From assembly GCA_002811675.1 (NCBI GenBank), contig PDIM01000030.1, positions 191,566 to 255,565 of the forward strand: a stretch of 64,000 bases of DNA. The letters run 5' to 3'. Each line of letters begins with the position of its first letter. Position 1 is the stretch's first letter. The notes under the pieces are model-generated. The model searched no databases. It was not told where the DNA came from and saw nothing but the letters and a program-made list of their open reading frames with translations. Below, piece by piece: positions 29,477-41,600 of this stretch. The stretch is from Ichthyosporea sp. XGB-2017a (Eukaryota; Opisthokonta; Ichthyosporea). Made by a program: the position numbers and the translations under genes.

Positions 29477-30409
29477 TTACTGAAACTTTTTCTTTGTTAG
29501 CTCATGCGAGTCAATCACTTGTGTCGTTACCAGCTGGTTTGTGTACAGAAAGTGTCGGATATGACGAACAATCAAATACAAAAGATAGGCGATGGCAATA
29601 AACTGCACATAGGCAAATTTCAGGGTTTCCCAAAAACCAGGAATAAGAAGAATCTCTTGCTCAGTGTAATCAATTGTTCCTGATATAATAAAGGGCTGTC
29701 CACTACCACGATTGCTAGACCAAACTGGATAACTGTTAGTGAAAACCGTGGTGTCGTTACGCTTATTGTATTCTCTCAAAATATTTCGAAACGAATATGC
29801 ACCAGCAGATCTCGTAGCATTAACAATGCTAGTATCATATAGTGTGCGCGTGCTTTCAAAGCCAAGAAGCGACTTCTGGTTAAACATAAGCTGCCCTTCT
29901 GTGCTAAAGTGGGAACCTGCGAGAGGAGAAGAGTAATAAATATATGCCAAACTCTGCATTTTCAAGTTGATATTGCTACTAAATTCATAATCAAACATGA
30001 GAAGGAGCTTGACATCATTAACAATCTCCGTGTCCGATAGAGGAAGCTCGATTTCAAAGTTGAGGGAATCATATTTGCCATCATTGTTCGTATCGTTTTC
30101 GAACGTTTTCACTGCCGGAACGCGTAAATTTGCACTAGCAATAGCGTTATAATCAGCGTACGTACTCCAAGTTATGAAATTAGGCACCGAGCTCTTCGTA
30201 CCATCGCAACTTAAAATTATATTTTTCATAAACCGCACATTTGGCTGTTCCCTCACAGCAATCTGCTTCAACCAGAACCCATCTGTACCATAACCAATCA
30301 AAAATGCAACAACCACGAGTCCCAAGTAAAAAATCAATACCGATAACCCAGCAAAGGACAGTGCAGGAGCATAAAATTTTCTCTTTATCGGATCTGTATA
30401 TATAAGCAT
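29477..30409 (-). CDS. TMEM231: TMEM231 ciliary transition-zone protein
   Basis: Single exon, 310 aa, the normal TMEM231 length. Two TM spans (residues ~17-41 and ~265-285) flank a large extracytoplasmic domain. Family blocks: GFWLKQIAVREQPNVRF, LPLSDTEIVNDVKLLLMFDY, MQSLAYIYYSSPLAGSHF, TTVFTNSYPVWSSNRGSGQP, and PGFWETLKFAYVQFIAIAYL ending near TNQLVTTQVI. In animals it belongs to the B9/MKS complex that gates membrane proteins at the ciliary base. Its presence implies that the organism builds cilia or flagella at some stage. The stop codon lies only 53 bp from that of the convergent antiporter gene. Confidence 0.97.
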   Translation of the reverse strand: MLIYTDPIKRKFYAPALSFAGLSVLIFYLGLVVVAFLIGYGTDGFWLKQIAVREQPNVRFMKNIILSCDGTKSSVPNFITWSTYADYNAIASANLRVPAVKTFENDTNNDGKYDSLNFEIELPLSDTEIVNDVKLLLMFDYEFSSNINLKMQSLAYIYYSSPLAGSHFSTEGQLMFNQKSLLGFESTRTLYDTSIVNATRSAGAYSFRNILREYNKRNDTTVFTNSYPVWSSNRGSGQPFIISGTIDYTEQEILLIPGFWETLKFAYVQFIAIAYLLYLIVRHIRHFLYTNQLVTTQVIDSHELTKKKFQ

Positions 30410-30654
30410 TATGCAGGATTCTGAATATTAAGTCACACACACAGCAAGTCTCCAAATCAACAACCAAGAGCGCTAACTAAAACTGAAATAAAAACAAAAC
30501 AACAAAAGCAAAAGGACACAGCAACAAAAGGCCATAACACAGGGACTGTGGAATTTATTATTTTTTCCCCGTGATTGACTGACAGTTGACGGATCTGTGG
30601 AATGTGTGTGTGTGGAAAAGGTTTATTATCTGTAGTGTTTTATTTGCCATCTTG

Positions 30655-32936
30655 TTATTGCTGCTGTCCGAGACTACTGGTTGTTACTAGACTATCAAGT
30701 GAGTCTGCCTCAACGGAGAAGGATTGACTCCTTCTTTCGCGAAACCCTCGAGCGGAGGAGCTGCTGCTTTGTATGAAGGCTGGAGAGTTTTTTATAACAA
30801 CGGGTTTTCGGCGAGGGTTTGTAATGCTTGGCTCGGGGTCTCCAGAAGAAGACGACTTGCTTGTTTCACTGCGAGCATCTAGCTGGAGAGATACACTGTT
30901 CGGAATAAAGTCATCTGTATGCGACAGCGAAATCGAGCGAGACAAACCCTTTCTAGCCGAGCTTGCGGTGATGGTACTATTTACAAGAGTTTTACCATTG
31001 TCAACAGCCCTTGAAGGCTTATGCACTGAAATATCTGTCAAGGAATGGCACAGCAATGCAGAATCGTCAGTCATGCCATCGCCTATGCCCTTTATGGAGG
31101 GGATGGAAGGTACATGAGATCCAAGCTGCTTTAAGCCTCTTTCTTTCATTTTACTCTTTGTAAGTAGCACTGCATGTCTGCTTGAAATGGAGCCCCTGTT
31201 TACTATTTCTTCTGTTTCTCTCAAAGAGTTCAGGACGAAAGTCTTATCGATGGGAGTATATGGAGTGTCATCTGAGGCACGTAGGCTCCGCGTCCGGCCA
31301 TTTGCCACACGAGCGCCAACTGATTTTGATGTTGCTTCCGCATTATTGCTATTCTCCTCAAAATCGGCCTCCAGTCTTGTCCCCAATAAGCTAAATCCAA
31401 CTAGTAAATCTTCCGCTAGCTCTGTCTCCTTTTTTTTTGTCGAAGTATCCCGCTTTTTGTTAGTTTTCTTTCTCGTCTCGCTTTCGGCATTATCAGAGGA
31501 GTTCGATTCACTGCATTGTGAAACGGGAGACAATGCTCTGGGTGTCACTGGCACTACAACTTGAATGCCGTCTATAGGGCATTCGTCTCTTCTGTCAACA
31601 AGCCATTGGTCAATACATGCTAAATGAAACCAATGGTTGCACGGAAGCTTCTTTACTCGATTTCCAGTGCTTATTTCACTATTGCAAACCCCGCATGTTA
31701 CATTCATCTCCCTGCCCTCATTGGCACCCTGTAGTCTAGAATTACCCGCTACGGTGGGAATCAAGGAAGCCCCCCCTGCTCTAACTGGGTATGAGGACAT
31801 CCCGTAAAGAACAGTTGGTATCTTATCTACTTGCTTTTTGGTCAGTCTTGATGCTGTGGTGTTTCCTGGTTTGTCCAGCTGAAGCAGAAGCTGATAATCC
31901 TCCACAGTGAGCTCCCTATTTTGGATATCAGAGATTATCGCTTCAGGCAGAACAACTCCGGTATTTTGTGGATTGCTTCTTAAATTTCGCTCTTGCAGCT
32001 TCCACTTAGAAGTCACTTTTTCTTTGCATTCAAAAGAGTGCTGGCTGTGCTCCCCATTGTCAAAGCAAGTGCTGCAAAGGTAAAGATCTGTGCAGAACAT
32101 ACAGCGATAGCAAGATCCTTGTATGGGGCACTTTCTACACTTATTGCAGGATTTTCCTAAATGTATACTATTTCTTTCAGATCGTGTTTTGCGCTTTGAA
32201 TTTTTTCGATACTCCTCTCTAAGAAGATGCAAGGGAATAAAGTCCGCTCTACAAAGGGGACATTTAATGTCGCGTTCCCCATTTGATATTTGGTGCTCTC
32301 CATACACTTTCATACATTTAATGTGGATACTATTTGCACATCCATATTTACAATAAGTCAATGGAACGTCTCCCTCGAGAAGGTTTTCTTGGCATATAGG
32401 GCAGACTTCATCCTCTTTGATTTCCCGAGCCTCTACCCCGTCTTTGCCCTTTGTATCATTTGGTATGCTCACATTTGAGTTTTTGCTCGCTAGTACTTCT
32501 GAGTGACCCCTCAAAATCTGATTTATTTCCCTCTCTACTAGTCCCCTCTGAAAAATGAGCTGGTTCTGGGGGCTGAGACGAAGCTTCCTTAAAAGAATCC
32601 TAAATTTTAGACATACCAAGAAATGAAAAGAGATTTAGCAACAGAGCTTATTCAAGAAATTTTACAGGTTAATTGGTTACGGGACCTTAAACAGACAGCT
32701 ACGTACCATATAATATGTACACATAACTCTCTTCCTTTCATATATTCCGCACAGGTACAGCAATGACAGTCCCCAATAAGTACTTTGACTTTCTTCTCGG
32801 AGTCCTGCTCTCGGAGAACAAATCCTGTTGGACCTGTTTGCTGCAAAAGATAGATGTGAGCCTGCTGCGCTTTTTCGATTATGTCGGTGACCTCAGGAGG
32901 GCAGGTCCTTCGCCATGGAATCCACCTTCCCGTCAT
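30655..32936 (-). CDS. ZSWIM2: ZSWIM2-like E3 ubiquitin ligase (SWIM-RING-ZZ-RING)
   Basis: Two exons (32936-32707, 32599-30655), 107-bp intron, 724 aa. Order matches ZSWIM2/MEX: N-terminal QQTGPTGFVLREQDSEKKVK; SWIM finger CHCCTCAEYMKGRELCVHI (CxCx(n)CxH); LVEREINQILRG; RING1 CPICQENLLEGDVPLTYC with CANSIHIKCM and CPLC; ZZ finger CNKCRKCPIQGSCYRCMFC; RING2 CGVCNSEISTGNRVKKLPC with HWFHLACIDQWL and CPIDG. The C-terminal ~300 aa are Ser/Thr-rich and unstructured. The animal protein is testis-expressed and tied to apoptosis. The start at 32936 is chosen because the sequence aligns from there; an upstream exon remains possible. Confidence 0.93.
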
Positions 32937-33595
32937 TTATTCTCCATTCGAAGGAATCTTTGAGTAACTTCACTAATATGCAGCAGTGGCTAGATTTCTT
33001 AGTTGGAGCTGTGTTTGTGCCAGAATAATCAAACAACTCACTTGTGATAAGAAAATAATACTGAAATAACCCTGAATAAATGAAAAAGCAGGTCGCGGCT
33101 CCCTGTGAAAAAAAAAAGAAAAGTGAAAAAAGAAAAATTCGCAAGCCCAGCCCTCGGCCCAGCTACAGTACACATCGCTGTCCGCTGCAGCCCTTATAAA
33201 CCTATTTTGGCTTTTTCAAGGCTCTCTGAGACTCGCCTTGGCTCAGTCACAGTCCTTTCCTTCACAGCTAGAGCGACTGACAGTTACTGTCAGTTTCTTT
33301 CCAGCTCTTAAGAGAAGTCGTTTTTGGTTGCATTTCTCGGAGAGGTGTGTTATGTAGCTCTGCTTGAGCAGAAGATCCAGTTGTCTTTTATTTACAGTTT
33401 CGGGCGGGCAAGGAGCATTGTTCCAACACATGTGGTCGTGAATGTTGCATCTGTCACAAAAGCGAAATATATATAAAAAAAATTGTAGTGTTTTGTTTTG
33501 TTGTTGAAATAAACATAGCGTTCATGGTCTTTTCTCTTCTTGTGCTTGTCAATGGCTCACACCTCTATTTAGTTTCAGTTCTCGGTAAACAAAGC
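32937..33595. other. Intergenic region upstream of ZSWIM2
   Basis: Contains CCCTTATAAACC at about 33191 and short open frames on both strands without homology. No gene is supported. Confidence 0.4.
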
Positions 33596-34906
33596 CTACA
33601 ATTGCATCCGACGAACACCAAACCGTTTACGCGAATAATCCCTTAAGAAGTGTGCTCTCTGATTCAGAATAAACTTTGAAGGGTATTTGTCATTCACAGA
33701 TGAGTTAAACTGATTTTTTGTCGAAGAACCAGTTATGTTTCCCACATCCCCACCCGGTATATTTTCAAAATTGTCAAAATCGTTAGCTTTAATGGATGCG
33801 GGAGCTACAGGCTCACCTGCACCCAAAAGGCCCCCAATCCCCCCCAAGGGAACACGGCCATCCGTACCAGTAACAGACACTTCATCCATCCCATTCCGCA
33901 GTGAAGATTCCAGATCTCTGTGCTGCGGCAGCTTCACGCTTCTTGTCACCGATGTACCCACCTCTTGACTAACCCCATATTCTTTCGGATACTTGCCGAA
34001 CGAATCATAAAACCAACTATTCGCGGGTTTTTTATCTTCAAGTACAGTCCCTTTCGTTGTATAGGCCCGCTCATAATCATACTCGTCCCTCAACTCATTA
34101 ACCCTCTTGTACAGTCCATACTTTACAGCAGGTGCACCAAACGACCCTCTACAGTTCGGCCCTACACAGTGCTCATTACGCATACAGTCCAATCCCAGCC
34201 CAAGCGACTTCTTCCTCATAGGATCATCCATGTCTTCAGCATATTGCGCTAAATATTTTCCGAGGGAATATGCCGCGTTTTTTACAGCCTCAATTTCGTC
34301 TTGAGGTTTCATCCAAATGGAATCATTCAAAAATTCCTTCACAATCTGATTTTTGCTCGCCACAGGATGCTCCAGTATAGACGTGAGGTATTCGTCAAGC
34401 CCATGTCTACGGTTTTCTATAAAGGTACTGTCAAACTTTTTCATCTTCAATATGCGTTTTGCAGGAAGGCTCGGCAGAGAACTTGTGATATGGGGCATTA
34501 ACTGTTTACCCAGCCTCTGGTGAAGCTTAAAGAAATCAGAATATCGGCGATAAACATAATATACATTTTCTCTACTAGAAGTTGCAGACGATTGAGAAGT
34601 TCTAGATATGCAACGGCGAAAGCTAAACCCTTGGTTCAATGAATCTTCATAGGAATCATCAGAGCCTCCCGAAGAGTTTGAATCACAATCCTCCTCTTCG
34701 TCATCCTCATCATAAGAAACAATTGAACCCTTGATTTTGAGCCTTATTTTATAAAATGCTACAGCACTGTTATTAAGGATGCGAACCTCAGCGCTTATTA
34801 CCGCTCGACTACCTTTCTTTGCTCCATCATTAAGCAGAGAGCATTCTTCTGCACTGACACAGCTAAAATCAAGGATTTGGGGTGGCATAGCATGATAATG
34901 GGTCAT
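33596..34906 (-). CDS. PX-domain protein (sorting-nexin-like)
   Basis: Single exon, 436 aa from ATG 34906; the frame is open a little further but without ATG. The PX domain (residues ~35-200) binds phosphoinositides: AEVRILNNSAVAFYKIRLKI, an acidic insert (DEDDEEEDCDSNSSGGSDD), then YYVYRRYSDFFKLHQRLGKQ (RRYSDF, the PtdIns3P-binding Arg-Tyr), LPSLPAKRILKMKKFD (PxxP loop) and RRHGLDEYLTSILEHP. After the PX domain the protein is Gly/Ser-rich with no BAR, kinase or RGS domain recognised. The acidic insert within the PX fold is unusual. Probably endosomal. Exact subfamily unknown. Confidence 0.88.
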   Translation of the reverse strand: MTHYHAMPPQILDFSCVSAEECSLLNDGAKKGSRAVISAEVRILNNSAVAFYKIRLKIKGSIVSYDEDDEEEDCDSNSSGGSDDSYEDSLNQGFSFRRCISRTSQSSATSSRENVYYVYRRYSDFFKLHQRLGKQLMPHITSSLPSLPAKRILKMKKFDSTFIENRRHGLDEYLTSILEHPVASKNQIVKEFLNDSIWMKPQDEIEAVKNAAYSLGKYLAQYAEDMDDPMRKKSLGLGLDCMRNEHCVGPNCRGSFGAPAVKYGLYKRVNELRDEYDYERAYTTKGTVLEDKKPANSWFYDSFGKYPKEYGVSQEVGTSVTRSVKLPQHRDLESSLRNGMDEVSVTGTDGRVPLGGIGGLLGAGEPVAPASIKANDFDNFENIPGGDVGNITGSSTKNQFNSSVNDKYPSKFILNQRAHFLRDYSRKRFGVRRMQL

Positions 34907-35642
34907 TGTGCTTGTCAACACTATCCTCAAACAATATGAAGTGTTAGACGGATAGTACTATCCACATGCACAAAGGAGTGGATAGATGCAAGCCTATATT
35001 AATTCTTCAAAACCACAAAACTGTGAACGTTTAGCGAAGCCTTTCAAGCTTTACAGCAAATCAAACCAGTAGTACTCATTCCATTAACAATCCTCAACCA
35101 CACTTGCCCATCCACTGGAGGCTACCCAGCTCTATCTTATACACACCCAGATTTAAAACTTCAAGCCGCACAGATCCCATACACAGTTCCTCGCCAGCCA
35201 GCACATGAGCGGCGCAACTCGTGACAAGAAGCAGTTACTGTCCAAATAAAAGGCTGCTAAATATCAATTAATACCAAATTTACGGTAATTACTGCAATAA
35301 TACAAACAGTACGGCCACAGTCAAAACAAACCATAGATCCTGTGGTACTGGCGGCCAGGCATAGCGGCCAGGCTGGTGTCACGTGGCACACACGTGACTA
35401 TATAACCCTAAACCTGGTGCGTTCTATAAATAACTGGTGCAATAATTCATTCACTATCTCTATTACATGGCTTCCTAAACCAAATCTGCCCTCCGGTCGA
35501 CGAAGAGTCTAGGGCGGAGGGTGATGTTGTTGGACTTAGTATGGACTTGTATTCAGGAGATTATCATTGGGGAAAGAAAATCACAATTGAGCAGAGAAGT
35601 ATAGTGCAAACAAGCTTGGATGTCTAACTTATTTCGGCCGTC
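34907..35642. promoter_or_regulatory. Divergent promoter between PX gene and CNB-domain gene
   Basis: Includes a telobox-like TATAACCCTAAACC at 35400-35413 and the sequence CACGTGGCACACACGTGAC (35379-35397, two CACGTG E-boxes). Confidence 0.45.
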
Positions 35643-38632
35643 ATGCCGGGGGATGAACAAAATGGTAAATATGCATCTTATGGAGGAGGGAGTATAACCC
35701 AAGCGAATACTCCATTGGAAAAAGACACTGGGGCAAACATCCGAAGTGGAAACACTTCCGTCTCATCTTCCGGCTCCAAGACCTCGTCTATACAAGTTCA
35801 TTCTAGCAATAGCTCCATCTCATTGGATTCCCCAGACACAACCAAAATATTCGAGTCGATGTCAATACACACCAAGTCTTTTTTGGGCAAAGGCAGCAGA
35901 GCTCATGTTAATTATTCTGGGGATGAATTCATGATAAAGGAATGTTCAAAGGAGACAGAAAGTAAAAGTGGCGTAGACGCACCATTCATGAATGAAGAGG
36001 GAGTTCTGGTAGAGGAAGAAGAAGAAGAAAGAGGAGGGGAAGAAGAAGAAGAAAGAGGAGGGGAAGAAGAAGAAGAAGATATGGGGTCGTATTCCTCCCT
36101 AAAATCGTGTGACTATGACTCTGAAGAAAGCATCTCGGACGGTCTTCCTGCTAAAGATGATGCAAATGTGACTGGTTCGAATAAATCAGCAGAGGCAGCC
36201 CCTTTAAGTGAAACTTCTGAATTGACATTAGGAGATAAGCTAGAAAGGTTTTCTGAAGCTGTTGCAGGAACAAGAGTGCTTGAGGTAAAGCAGGAAGCGG
36301 ATGTAATAGAAATGACCATCCCGCGCTATGAGGTCACTAGAGCTGAGAGAAAACAGTTGAAAAAAGAAAAATTTAGGGAACTTTTAAGAGAGAAAGAGGC
36401 GCAATATCAAGAAAAGAAAAGACAAGAAGAAGAGATGCGCCAGATTAAATTAGAAGAAATGGAACGGAGAGAGCGGGAGAGAGTGAAAGAGAAAGAGAAA
36501 GCAGAGGAGCTGAAAAGGCAACAGAAACAAACCGCACGGAAGCAACAATCAAAAGACAAAGACAAAAACAAAAACGACTCAGTGCAACCATCTTCAGCCA
36601 GCGGGAAAATAAGCAAGACCCCTGCGGAGAAAACAACCGAAGAGAGCTCCGTGGCTTCCTGGAATGATGTAAATGAAATAGATGATGAAGTTAAGCTAGA
36701 AAGAAGTGACTCAGCAGCCAAGCTCCCTAAAGAAATGCGTTTGAGTAGAGCCAAAGACAAGTTCCGTACTATCGTGTGGAACAAAGTATTGAAAAAATCT
36801 GGGCCGTATAACTTTACAATCAACCCTGGGATAGCCCAAATAATTGCCAAATCAAAGGAAAAGAAGTTAGCTTCAGTTGCTGGCAAGACTGATGATACAC
36901 CTAAAATTAAGAGTTCTGGTCAGTTTAGTCTACTGAAATTCAACAGAAATGTTCAAACTAATGTCCTTACCGCAGAGCAGAAAGACGCTTTAACTGCCCC
37001 TCCGGGAAAGAGAACCGGGGCCCACTGTTCTGCACTGTTTGACTTGATTAATGGACTACCCAACTTTAACAAGTATAGTGAAAGCATTAAGAGGGATATA
37101 TCTAAAGTTGTTCTGTATGAAGTGTTTGAAAGAGATCGAATAGTATGTAAACAGGGTCATGCAGCAACAAAGCTTTATTTTATAATCAACGGAGCTTGCT
37201 ATGTTAATGTTTTTTCGGCAGGTGAAGAAAGGACGGTAAATACGCTTGAAGCCGGTGATAATTTCGGGGAAAATGCTTTGAACAAGGTAAGCAATATCTA
37301 TAGTAATGTAAATTCATACAACACAGGTTCTAATATGGGCGTATTTGGCTGTGTAAAAGGATGCACTTCGTGCTGCCACGATTCAGTGCAAAGAAAACTG
37401 TGAATTCTTATGTGTTAAAAATGTGGATTTTGTGGAAATCATTAGGGAATTTCAAAAGGGAGAGCTTGAAATGAAAGAGAATTTTTTGCAAAATGTGTTT
37501 GGGGGAGAGCTTTCAAGTTCTGCTATAACAAAGCTCGCGGGCCATCTGCAGCTGCAATTCAAGTACCCAGAAGAAACAGTCATATACAAAGAAGGAGCTA
37601 CTCCTGACTACATTTACTTTATAATATCAGGCGACGTAATCATGGTAAAAGAGACTCTAGTTCCCCCAATTTTACAGGGTGACCCGAGGCCTACTCTTCT
37701 TGAAACCGCCCTTCATTACAGCAACAATCGATACTATTGTAAAACCCAGTACGAACATGCACTGGGAATGTTAGAAAGGTCCAAAAGACTCACTGTGCTT
37801 CCTAATCCAAATTATAAGACTTTAAAGAAAGGGTCCCTAATGGTTGCTTCGTTGGCAAAGCTAAATGTATCGAAGATACCTTCCATACGACCACAACTCA
37901 AGCATAATAGTTCCGATACTGCCACGGAATTTGAAGAGTTCTGTCCCAAATGCGTGATGAGGACAACTAGGAAAACCCGCATTACTGAAGAAAATATGAC
38001 TAAACTAAAGCTTCCAGATCACGCTCATGAACTCGAGCGCACACGAAAGAGGCGCGCTTTGTACATGGCTGAATTGCAAAAATCACCTGAGATTCGAGTG
38101 TGCAATAAGCACGGACTTTTACCTTTCATTTGCTTCTCAAATGATGAAGCCAGCTTGCACTCGTGGGCCAAAGGTGGCAATTTATTGTGTCAGAGGGCAG
38201 GGACCACAAAAAATTTAGTCGTTCGAAAGCTACGCCAATACGACTACTTCGGAGAGAACGGTTTGTTCGGCGAAGATACAAATCCCATAAACAGCGGAAA
38301 ACCACAGCGTGTTAATAGTGCCATTGCTATTAATAATGTTCACGTTTATGCAATTTCAATGAGTGTCTTTGCTAATGCCTTATCGCCAGATGATATGTTA
38401 ATGTAAGTAACAAAAAAAAAGTAGAAACTATTTAATTGCTCACATTCTAACGAACTCCTGTTCAACATATATCTCATATTTTGACAGATTGAAAAACCGC
38501 GCACGATTATCTCGTAAAGCAACTGAAATAGTGGAGTCATACAAACGAGGGGTTCGCTGGAACAAATTCAAATCAACTTTAACCCAGCACTTAAAGCAGG
38601 GAAGCCCCCAAAGCCCATCCCAAATTCACTGA
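35643..38632 (+). CDS. Cyclic-nucleotide-binding domain protein, CNBD2-like
   Basis: Three exons (35643-37286, 37387-38402, 38488-38632), 934 aa. The N-terminal 150 aa are Ser-rich and acidic, followed by a long charged, probably coiled-coil stretch (residues ~230-300, REKEAQYQEKKRQEEEMRQI). RAKDKFRTIVWNKVLKKSG precedes the first CNB domain, as in CNBD2 and flagellar relatives. CNB1: RIVCKQGHAATKLYFIINGA, NTLEAGDNFGENAL then CEFLCVKNVDFVEII. CNB2: ETVIYKEGATPDYIYFIISG with a long insert, then LRQYDYFGENGLFGEDTNP and a basic C-terminus. Neither domain keeps the canonical FGE-x-A-L...RxA phosphate cassette fully, so ligand binding is uncertain. Likely ciliary by analogy and neighbourhood. Confidence 0.85.
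36012..36080 (+). repeat. Coding minisatellite of Glu-rich repeats
   Basis: About two and a half copies of a 24-bp unit (GAAGAAGAAGAAAGAGGAGG-type) encode EEEEERGG repeats inside the cyclic-nucleotide-binding protein. Copy number is probably unstable. Confidence 0.85.
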
Positions 38633-38659
38633 AAATTCTGTATGGATGTTTTCATTGCC

Positions 38660-41600
38660 TCAAAATTCGTCCAATTCTTTGATATTCTCTTTTCCGGAGT
38701 CCCCAAGACTGGCAGATAATGTCATCGCAAACGAGTCGGCTGCATCTTTGTATGCCACAAAATTGGAAGAGTCTTTGCCCGTCACATATTTTGGAATGAA
38801 AGGAGGGCAAACCTGAAAATTCTCCATTCCCTGAAAATTAACGGTGCTTAGCCAAGGGTGTGAGCGAATATTACTAACCTTACTTCCTTCACCAATCCCT
38901 GGGGATTTGCCACCTACCCTGAAAGCTGGATCAACTGAAGTAAGGTCTTTAACGAATTGAAGGCTGTCTTCGTTTCCACGTTCGTATGTATTCGGGATAC
39001 CTTGCAAGATTCTGTGTGATAAAGACTCCACATCATTACCTCTAAAGGGAACTTCTCCAAACAGCAGTTCATAGCAAACTATACCTAAAGCGTACACATC
39101 AGCACAATACCCATCATACCACGGCTTTCTCAAAATAATTTCGGGTGCCATATACTGAAGAGTTCCACAAAATGTTTCACACCTTCCATTCTTTGTGATT
39201 TTTGATGTATCCAGATCAATAAGCTTCACATGCCCACTTGCACTTATGAGAACATTCGTGGTCTTAATATCCCTGTGAACTATGTTCAACTTGTGCAAAT
39301 ACTCCACGGCCAATAAAATTTCAGCAAAATAGAATCTCACAGCAGTAATATCCAGTTTGTTAACCATTCGCAGTTTTGTAAAGAGTTCACCTCCGATCAA
39401 ATACTCCATTACAATAAATACGCACGATACATCATTCATAGACCCGACAAAAGAGACTATAAACGGTGAATGGCACATCGAGAGGATTTTTTTCTCTCGC
39501 AAGGCAGCACCTACTTTACCACTAGATACAAGCTCTTTTTTTTTCATGCATTTGACAGCGAAGTATTGGCTGCTTTCACGATCATCATTTCCTCTAAAAC
39601 GCGAAATCAACACTTTCCCTACCGCTCCTATCCCAACAGTCTCCAGAAATTCAAAATTTGAAACATTCATATCATCTGAACTAAGCCTAGCAATTTCTTT
39701 TGGAACAGAAATAGCAGACACAAAGTTTGTCATGAACCCTTGAACAACTTCACTAGCAGCAAGAATATAGGAAATCCAGTCCCAATCCTCCACCACAACA
39801 ACCTGTGACCTTGGATCTAAACCAAGGGCAGGTAACCGTCGCTTAAGCGACATTGCAAACGCCTTAATGAGAAAGCAGTCTCCATCAGCAAAAAACAAAG
39901 ACGACTTTCTTCCTGTACCATCAGCGCGCTTTAGGGATCGCAAAACGTCTTCAAAGTCAATTTTCCATCCATCTCGAATACAGTGCAAAATTCTAAGGAA
40001 AAACTCTTTTCGGCTTGGAACGGTTTCGCTTGAAGAGCTCATTCCTTGCAGCGAACGAGAACATGCTTCAGTCAGTAAGGGAGTGGTACAATTTCTTGAG
40101 TCCACAAATAGAGGGGACAAGAATACAAATGCTTCAACAAAGTCTCTCCTTGGCGTCGCAACAAAAGACTGTAGAACGTGACATAGTGGTCCATGTGCTA
40201 TCAAGAACAAAGGTATGTTTTCGGGCTTCAAGTACCTTGCAAACTTCACATGCCTATCAATATCAGCAATCAAATTGCGGCAATCCGTACCATCCAATTT
40301 CTCGCCACACTTAAACTTATTCCAAAACCCAATATCCGCAACATAAACAATCGCGTTCGTAGTTCGCGCAAAATCATCTGCCATAGACTGGTACAGGTTG
40401 CCCAAAGAGAGAAGAACTATTTTCGCTACGGGCGCATTCGTAACTTGAAAGTACTGGTAAGGCAAGGGGTTCCCACGGCAGCCTTCGATATAATTCACCT
40501 TAACATTTCGAGGTTCAAAAAAGTCATCCGTCCGGCTGTCGTCATCACTTGCCATCCAACGGGTGGACAAGTCCATTAAAACATTTGGAGATGAAACTGA
40601 ATAGGCAGGGAGAGTAGTTAGTCTACTAATGCGCTCAATGAAGCTGCCCATATGCTCAGAAGCATTTTCAAAAATTGAGTAGTTTGCTCTATCCGGAATG
40701 GTTTTGCATTCTTTTAGATTATTTGATACATTCTTTGTGAGGTCATTTATGAGCAAAATCTTCTCCGGAAGAAGAACCTCGTTGAGCTCTCCAACCCAGG
40801 CACCGATGGGGACAGTTAGCTTTTCAAATTGTTGTTTTACCGTACCGTCAATATTATTGGACGACATCAGCATAAATCCGGATATTCCATCAACCACCGT
40901 GTCATCAAAGCCATCTTTGTCAAATGCCTTAAACTTCACAATATCTTTGCCCCCAAACAATTTTCCTTTTGTCAAACTAGCCAAGGTAAGCCTTTTCAGA
41001 TCTGCTTTAATGTTCATTGCCCTTAGTATTTCTTCCTCAGCTTTTTCGTATACCATGAATTCAACAAGAGGCGAAAGCATGCATATCCCAGATACAAATG
41101 GATCAGGATATTTGTATAGCGTTAAATAGTGCAAAAGGAGGCCAGCTGATATGCTGTCCCCTGCTAAGAATATCGGAATGTTAGGATTGTTCCATTTCAC
41201 TATCCTAATAATAGAGCGTACGTCTTCCCATATTGTCTCCGGTGCGTTGACATGCCCTCGTTTACCCCCAGAATACCCATGCCCACGAATATCGACAATA
41301 AATGTGCCGATCCTTTTCTTCAAAAGTTCAACACCGATAATCCGCCTATACTTTCCATCACCGCCAATTGGGGGAAAGTAGATTACATTCGCCAACGGGG
41401 TTCCCTTAGGTTGATATTTTCGGTATGCTAATACTGTGTTGTCACCCAAAATAATAAAATCTGGCTCAACTTCATCTAAACCAAAGTGCATCGCTTCCAA
41501 ACTGTCATAATTCAAACTTGGGATTGATCTGGATGATTCTCTGGAACATACTTTTTTGCATGTTCGAGAGCGGTCGCTTCGCTTATTTCCTAACGAAGAC

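Noticed and set aside
33243-33431. Frame with a Cys pair upstream of ZSWIM2
   Set aside because: No homology and no consistent splice path into ZSWIM2 exon 1.
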